This document shows positions 5,573-6,951 of a stretch of DNA of 6,951 bases, one piece after another. The DNA lies in assembly GCA_030598165.1 (NCBI GenBank), contig JAUVQL010000046.1, forward strand, positions 1 through 6,951, in the 5' to 3' direction. The notes under the pieces were generated by a model. That model searched no databases. It was not told where the DNA came from and worked only from the letters and a program-made list of their open reading frames with translations. Position 1 is the stretch's first letter. Each line of letters begins with the position of its first letter. The position numbers and the translations under genes are program-made. Source of the stretch: Acidobacteriota bacterium. Its GTDB lineage: Bacteria; Acidobacteriota; Vicinamibacteria; Marinacidobacterales; SMYC01.

Positions 5573-6951
5573 TCATGATTTGAGAGCGCGCGTTGCCACT
5601 AGCTCGTGAAGCTCAGTGACGAAATCCGAAAGAGGACTCGCGCCCCGGTCCCCTTCCGACCGACTCCTTACAGCCACACTCCCCGAGTCGACTTCCCGGT
5701 CTCCCACGACCAGCATGAAAGGGATCTTCTTGAGCTGTGCTTCGCGGATCTTATAGCCGGTCTTTTCGTTACGGTCATCCAGCTTGGCTCTAAAACCTTC
5801 ATCCCGAAGGGTTTCTTTGACTTTCTGAGAGTAATCACGATGTCTCTCGGCGATGGGAATCACAACAACCTGCACCGGCGCCAACCAAACCGGAAAAGCC
5901 CCGGCGGTGTGCTCGATGAAAAGCGCCATGAATCGCTCCAAGGAACCGAGAATAGCGCGGTGGATGAGCACGGGCCGTTCCCGTCCACCGTCTTCCGACG
6001 CGTAATTGAGATTGAATTGCTCTGCTTGAAAAAAGTCCACCTGAATGGTTGCACACTGATGTGAGCGACCGAGAGCATCCTGGACGTGAAAGTCGATCTT
6101 TGGGCCATAGAAGGCTCCGTCTCCAGGATTCAGCTTGAAGTCTGTGCTGCGGCTCGCGAGAGCGTTCTCCAAGGCCTGTTCCGCCTTCTCCCACTGTTCG
6201 GCGGTTCCAATGGAGCCCTCGGGACGGGTCGACAGCTCGACGCGGAACTCTGAAAATCCCAACTCTCTGTAAACCTCGTAGACAAAGTCGATAAGATCGG
6301 CCACCTCGGATTCGACTTGAGCCAATGTGCAATAGATGTGGGAATCGTCCATCAAAAACGCCCGGACTCGGGTCAGTCCCGACAAGGCACCAGAACGCTC
6401 ATTTCTGTGGCAAAGTCCAAATTCCGCAAGACGTAATGGAAGCTCCCGGTAGGAGCGCAAACTGCTTCGATAGACGATAGCCGCACCTGGGCAGTTCATG
6501 GGCTTGACGCCGAATCGTCTTCCTTCATCCTCGACAAAGAACATGTTCTCTTTGTAATGGTCGAGATGACCCGTCAAGCGCCAAAGTTCTTCATCCAAAA
6601 TGAGAGGCGTTTTGATCTCGACATAGCCCTTGCGGTCGAGCTTTTCACGCATATAGTCGGTGAGAATGTTCACCACCCGAAGACCGTTGGGAAGCCAGAA
6701 AGCTTGGCCTGGCGCTTCGGACTCGAGGAGAAAGAGCTCGAGCTCTCTCCCGAGCTTTCGGTGATCCCGTCTCTTAGCCTCTTCGATGCGATGCAGGTGG
6801 TCGGCGAGCTGCTTCTTGTCGTAGAAACTCGTTGCGTAGATACGCTGCATCTGGTCGTTGCGTTCGTCACCCTTCCAGTAAGCGTTGGCGCTGTCCAGCA
6901 CTTTGAGTGCTTTGATGCGTCCACTCGAGGGAATATGGGGTCCGTGGCAAA
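5573..6951 (-). CDS. thrS: Threonine-tRNA ligase, 5' end outside the window
   Basis: ThrRS is a class II enzyme that joins threonine to tRNA-Thr in the cytosol. The visible 458 residues are open to the right edge and start in CHGPHIPSSGRIKAL, the end of the N-terminal editing region, so the TGS and most of the editing domain are missing. The catalytic core follows. It has LTGHLDHYKENMFF near 125-138, KPMNCPG with the zinc Cys at 153, motif 2 HRNE near 181-184, DDSH with the zinc His at 204, GAFYGPKIDF near 278-287, and HRAILGSLERF with the third zinc His at 330. All three zinc ligands are present. The C-terminal anticodon-binding domain covers about 355-445 and ends normally. The motif 2 loop reads SGALSGLTRVRAFLMDDSH, differing from the E. 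coli form at several positions. infC follows after 125 bases. Confidence 0.97.
   Translation of the reverse strand, partial: CHGPHIPSSGRIKALKVLDSANAYWKGDERNDQMQRIYATSFYDKKQLADHLHRIEEAKRRDHRKLGRELELFLLESEAPGQAFWLPNGLRVVNILTDYMREKLDRKGYVEIKTPLILDEELWRLTGHLDHYKENMFFVEDEGRRFGVKPMNCPGAAIVYRSSLRSYRELPLRLAEFGLCHRNERSGALSGLTRVRAFLMDDSHIYCTLAQVESEVADLIDFVYEVYRELGFSEFRVELSTRPEGSIGTAEQWEKAEQALENALASRSTDFKLNPGDGAFYGPKIDFHVQDALGRSHQCATIQVDFFQAEQFNLNYASEDGGRERPVLIHRAILGSLERFMALFIEHTAGAFPVWLAPVQVVVIPIAERHRDYSQKVKETLRDEGFRAKLDDRNEKTGYKIREAQLKKIPFMLVVGDREVDSGSVAVRSRSEGDRGASPLSDFVTELHELVATRALKS

Noticed and set aside
5835..6332. A 165-codon open frame inside thrS on the same strand
   Set aside because: It is a shadow frame rich in Arg, Ser and Gly across strongly conserved ThrRS motifs.

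Overview
The window is a single-direction block of housekeeping genes, all read from the minus strand. In transcription order (right to left) it holds: thrS (5' end outside the window), infC, rpmI, rplT, a small coiled-coil ZapB-like gene, zapA, a structured RNA that I read as 6S RNA (ssrS), rny (RNase Y), thiL, and the start of a DUF2062-type membrane protein gene that runs off the left edge. I see no mobile element, CRISPR array, tRNA or rRNA. Plus-strand open frames are all antisense shadows of these genes.

Organism: a bacterium of moderate-to-high G+C content. The thrS-infC-rpmI-rplT block is near-universal. ZapA with a ZapB-like partner and 6S RNA just downstream of zapA suggest a Gram-negative type cell. 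RNase Y argues against a typical gamma- or betaproteobacterium. Acidobacteriota or a deltaproteobacterial-type lineage would fit, but this is inference from gene order only. pheS-pheT, which often follow rplT, are absent here.

Right part (about 4136-6951): translation genes. ThrRS charges tRNA-Thr, IF3 controls start-codon selection, and L35 and L20 are 50S proteins. The infC frame does not begin at the first ATG; it extends 39 codons upstream to an ATT codon behind a strong Shine-Dalgarno. This is the rare AUU start known from E. coli infC autoregulation. A compact hairpin lies just upstream of the rplT ribosome binding site.

Middle part (about 2896-4082): cell-division genes zapB-like and zapA, with a good sigma70-type promoter just upstream of zapA. 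A 414-base gap follows. Its first half folds into a long rod-like RNA of about 170 nt (6S candidate). Its second half is the rny leader, with several small inverted repeats.

Left part (1-2895): rny and thiL overlap by four bases (ATGA), so they are probably co-translated. A 69-base spacer containing five tandem 8-bp units separates thiL from the truncated DUF2062 gene. An imperfect array of the same 8-bp unit occurs in the infC-rpmI spacer.

Overall this is a conserved core locus joining translation, division, global RNA regulation and mRNA decay. The points of interest are regulatory and structural; I do not see a new multi-gene system.
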